25,484 nt of DNA from HGM13006 sp963649625. GTDB lineage: Bacteria > Bacillota > Clostridia > Oscillospirales > Oscillospiraceae. Positions 23,653 to 25,484 of the stretch are shown here, one piece after another. Below the pieces are notes generated by a model that was not told where the DNA came from, made no database searches, and worked only from the letters and a program-made list of their open reading frames with translations. The stretch is taken from assembly GCA_963649625.1 (NCBI GenBank), contig CAVJIP010000031.1:1-25484 (forward strand). The letters are read 5' to 3'. Within the stretch, counting starts at the first letter, position 1. Each line of letters starts with the position of its first letter. A program made the position numbers and the translations under genes.

Positions 23653-23913
23653 CTATTGCTCCTCCACAATGGTCTTTTCCACCAGTCGGGCCTTGATGTC
23701 CCCCAGCCGGGCCATGTGAGGCTGTCGGAGATGCCATTGCTGCCGCTCCCGGCTGTCCCAGACCTCCCGAAGCAGCACACCCCCCTCCGTAAGGGAAAGC
23801 TGATAGCAGATTGGGCCGTCCTTGGCCCGAACCTCCGCCGCCAGCGGCTCCAGCTCCTCCAGCAGCCGCTCCGCCATGCCCTCCTTGGCCTGATATGTCA
23901 CCTGTAGCTCCAT
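23653..23913 (-). CDS. Putative quinol monooxygenase, ABM domain
   Basis: An 86-residue protein with the dimeric ferredoxin-like ABM (antibiotic biosynthesis monooxygenase) fold. It begins MELQVTYQAKEGMAERLLEELEPLAAEVRAKDGPICYQL, as in YgiN-like quinol monooxygenases. LLREVWDSRERQQWHLRQPHMARL follows, corresponding to the usual WxxxxAxxxHxxxxH segment. The His residues fall at the expected place. Members act on quinols or similar small aromatics, but many have no known substrate. The ATG at 23913 has AAGGAGG upstream. It lies 12 bases after the COG4905 gene, so it is likely the last gene of that operon. Cytoplasmic. Confidence 0.85.
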   Translation of the reverse strand: MELQVTYQAKEGMAERLLEELEPLAAEVRAKDGPICYQLSLTEGGVLLREVWDSRERQQWHLRQPHMARLGDIKARLVEKTIVEEQ

Positions 23914-23925
23914 GGCTTTTCCTCC

Positions 23926-24891
23926 TTATTCCTCGTCCATTTCCCGGAGATGCTCCGAGACGGCCTGCTTGATTGCCGGGAAGGCCCGGCCAATGCGCCG
24001 CACCCCAAACCGGGGATGGCTCCGATACTCCGCCAGCAGTCGCTGCCGCCGGGCCTCCAGCTGCCGCTTTCGCTCCAGCAGCTCCTCCAGAGTGTCCTCC
24101 AGCCGTTCCTGGCCGGAGCCAATCACCGCCGCCATCCTTTCCTTCCCCTCCGTAACTTTGACCTGGCCGCTTTCCTTCAGCTCCCCCAGCTTGTCCTGGC
24201 CGGAGCCAATCACCGCCGCCATCCTTTCCTTCCCCTCTGTGACCTTCACCTGGCCGCTTTCCTTGAGAGCGTCCAGCTTGGTGTCCGCCGCCAGGGCGGT
24301 ATTGCCCACCCGGTCTGAAATGGTATCCCCCAGGGTGTGCAGGGCCTCGCCCACCCGCTCCAGTTCACCCAGACGCTTCTTCATGCCGATAATCGTCACC
24401 AGGGTCAGCACCAGGTCGGTGAGAAACAGGGCGTAAAACAGCCCCAGAAGCGCCCAGCCCAGTCCGTGGGGAATCACCCCCAGCACCAGCATCACCGTGG
24501 GATGAATCAGCCGCACCGCAAACACCACCGCCAGTCCCCACATAATGGAAAACCGCAGACATACATAGCCCCCCAGGTTCAGGGGCTCGTCGGTATAGTC
24601 CCACCAGCGGGTGTGGAAGATCCGCTCCAGGGCCCAGCCTCCAATCAGCTCCACCAGGCTGCACAGCACCATGCCCCCCAGAAACAGGGGGATCACCGTG
24701 CCGGACACAGGCCGCAGCAGCAGCAATACCCCCAGCATTCCTACCCCGTAGATGGGGCAGACCGGGCCGTTGAGGAATCCCCGGTTTACTACCTTTCCCA
24801 GGGTCACTGCCACAAAGCTCACCTCTACACACCAGCCCAGAAAGGAATACACCAAAAACAGCCCCAGCAGACTGTAAACACTGTAGTCCAT
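23926..24891 (-). CDS. COG4905 (putative ABC-transporter type IV) membrane protein with tandem repeat tail
   Basis: A 321-residue protein. Residues 1-170 carry several membrane helices with the COG4905/PF06541 signature: YSFLGWCVEVSF near the start, RGFLNGPVCPIYGVG at 37-51, and a WWDYTDEPLNLGGYVCLRFSIMWG block at about 96-119. Despite the family name, transport has not been shown. The C-terminal half is cytoplasmic and helical. It contains two nearly identical 29-residue units (about 210-238 and 239-267) built on KESGQVKVTEGKERMAAVIG, followed by a coiled-coil-like Glu/Arg-rich stretch. The start ATG at 24891 has AAGGAG upstream; an in-frame upstream extension overlaps the preceding gene and is rejected. 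It lies 29 bases after the glycosyltransferase. Confidence 0.85.
   Translation of the reverse strand: MDYSVYSLLGLFLVYSFLGWCVEVSFVAVTLGKVVNRGFLNGPVCPIYGVGMLGVLLLLRPVSGTVIPLFLGGMVLCSLVELIGGWALERIFHTRWWDYTDEPLNLGGYVCLRFSIMWGLAVVFAVRLIHPTVMLVLGVIPHGLGWALLGLFYALFLTDLVLTLVTIIGMKKRLGELERVGEALHTLGDTISDRVGNTALAADTKLDALKESGQVKVTEGKERMAAVIGSGQDKLGELKESGQVKVTEGKERMAAVIGSGQERLEDTLEELLERKRQLEARRQRLLAEYRSHPRFGVRRIGRAFPAIKQAVSEHLREMDEE
24108..24272 (-). repeat. 87-bp tandem repeat (29 codons) in the COG4905 gene
   Basis: Units start at 24108 and 24195 with the shared string CCTGGCCGGAGCC and remain almost identical for about 75 bases, differing mainly at third codon positions. The reading frame is kept, so the repeat is selected as protein. 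Confidence 0.9.
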
Positions 24892-24920
24892 TGTGTCTTT
24901 TCTCCTTTTTCTCCCTTGGT

Positions 24921-25484
24921 TCAGTTGAATTTGAAAATCCTGTTGGCCATCCGATAGCCGGTGATCTCCACCTTGCGGCCTGCGCTGCCGGGAAGATTGC
25001 TCACCGCCGCCAGGGAAAAGGCCCGCAGCCGTCCCTTTAGCTCCGGGTGCTCCCGGAGAATGTCCCGCCAAAGCTGCCGCTTCTTTTCCAGGGCCTCCGG
25101 GGAGCCGTCCAGGTTCAGCAGGGTGGTGCAGATGGTCAGCATCATGGACAGATACCGAAACATATACCGGGCCAGCCTGGGCTGACGCTCCTTCAGCTCC
25201 CGCAGGTCATAGTAGCCAAACATGAGCGTGGTCACCTGAATCTGCTGATCCACCCGGCCCACCATGACCCTTTCGTTCACAGACTGATCCTGCCGCCCGA
25301 TAAAGTACCGGTACAAATCCAGATCCATGTAGTACATGGTCTTGACCGCCGGAAGGGGATAGTACACAAAAATATTGTCCACATAGAAGGTGTGCTTGGG
25401 CAGCTCCAGCCCGATGCTCCGCAGCAGCTCCGTCCGATAGATCACCGAGTGCATCAGCAGGTACTGACTGGGACGGAAGTGGCC
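24921..25484 (-). CDS. Glycosyltransferase-like protein, C-terminal part (5' end outside window)
   Basis: About 187 C-terminal residues; the frame is open to the window edge (upstream of the first ATG it reads GHFRPSQYLL), so the start is beyond 25484. The pattern MHSVIYRTELLRSIGLELPKHTFYVDNIFVYYPLPAVKTMYYMDLDLYRYFIGRQDQSVN is that of the post-catalytic part of GT2-family glycosyltransferases: a YRTELL acceptor-side segment, a D(N/E) in the YVDN motif where the catalytic base usually sits, and a YRYxxGRxxQSV motif. The sugar donor and the product are unknown. The gene leads the COG4905 and monooxygenase genes, 29 bases upstream of the former. Confidence 0.78.
   Translation of the reverse strand, partial: GHFRPSQYLLMHSVIYRTELLRSIGLELPKHTFYVDNIFVYYPLPAVKTMYYMDLDLYRYFIGRQDQSVNERVMVGRVDQQIQVTTLMFGYYDLRELKERQPRLARYMFRYLSMMLTICTTLLNLDGSPEALEKKRQLWRDILREHPELKGRLRAFSLAAVSNLPGSAGRKVEITGYRMANRIFKFN

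Noticed and set aside
24108..24272. CRISPR-like direct repeats
   Set aside because: Only two long units in a coding frame, with no spacers; they are a protein repeat.
1..25484. tRNA, rRNA, insertion sequences or prophage genes
   Set aside because: None was recognised on either strand by motif or structure.

Overview
The window looks like a GC-rich (roughly 60%) chromosomal segment of an endospore-forming clostridial Firmicute, most likely of the Oscillospiraceae (Flavonifractor/Lawsonibacter/Intestinimonas-like). Evidence: a sigma-K gene with a membrane-type pro-sequence, strong AGGAGG ribosome binding sites, sigma-A promoters often with an extended TGn -10 box, a lipoprotein amino-acid binding protein, and families common in that group (DUF6514-like, COG2509, PII plus DUF1538, COG4905). 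A run of ten N at 7346-7355 shows that this is a draft assembly. The taxonomic placement is inference from gene style, not from a marker gene.

Layout. 1-1220: the 3' end of a sulfatase-superfamily gene converging on sigK, whose reading frame loses sigma-K homology just after the helix-turn-helix. 1315-4027: truA, a thioredoxin-fold ArsC/Spx-like gene without its cysteine, and a COG2509 flavoprotein. 4120-5681: a small DUF6514-like gene, nrdR and an RluA-type pseudouridine synthase, ending in a strong terminator followed by a 59-bp imperfect palindrome. 5821-7466 (minus): a membrane-anchored phosphodiester glycosidase interrupted by the assembly gap. 7698-10888: a two-gene unit behind a palindromic operator-like site, encoding a signal-less BMP-fold protein with a ParB-like N-terminal domain and a stand-alone HgdC-related (COG3581) cysteine-rich protein. 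11230-16316: a complete five-gene branched-chain amino acid ABC importer (livKHMGF). 16380-18601 (minus): a fused DUF1538 transporter and a tandem PII-like protein. 18786-20767: a small unknown gene and a capA-like gene. 20817-23546 (minus): proB-proA-nth. 23653-25484 (minus): a glycosyltransferase C-terminal part, a COG4905 membrane protein with a 29-residue tandem repeat, and a quinol-monooxygenase-like gene.

How the genes fit together. Much of the window is housekeeping: tRNA/rRNA pseudouridylation, ribonucleotide reductase control, proline synthesis and base-excision repair. The nitrogen-related modules are the Liv importer and the converging PII/DUF1538 pair; their adjacency suggests, but does not prove, a shared metabolic setting. 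The least explained unit is the BMP/ParB-like plus COG3581 pair at 7647-10888. It has its own extended -10 promoter overlapped by a perfect 9-bp-arm palindrome, and its BMP-fold protein has no export signal, so it probably senses or binds a ligand in the cytoplasm. No tRNA, rRNA, CRISPR array, insertion sequence or phage gene was recognised.
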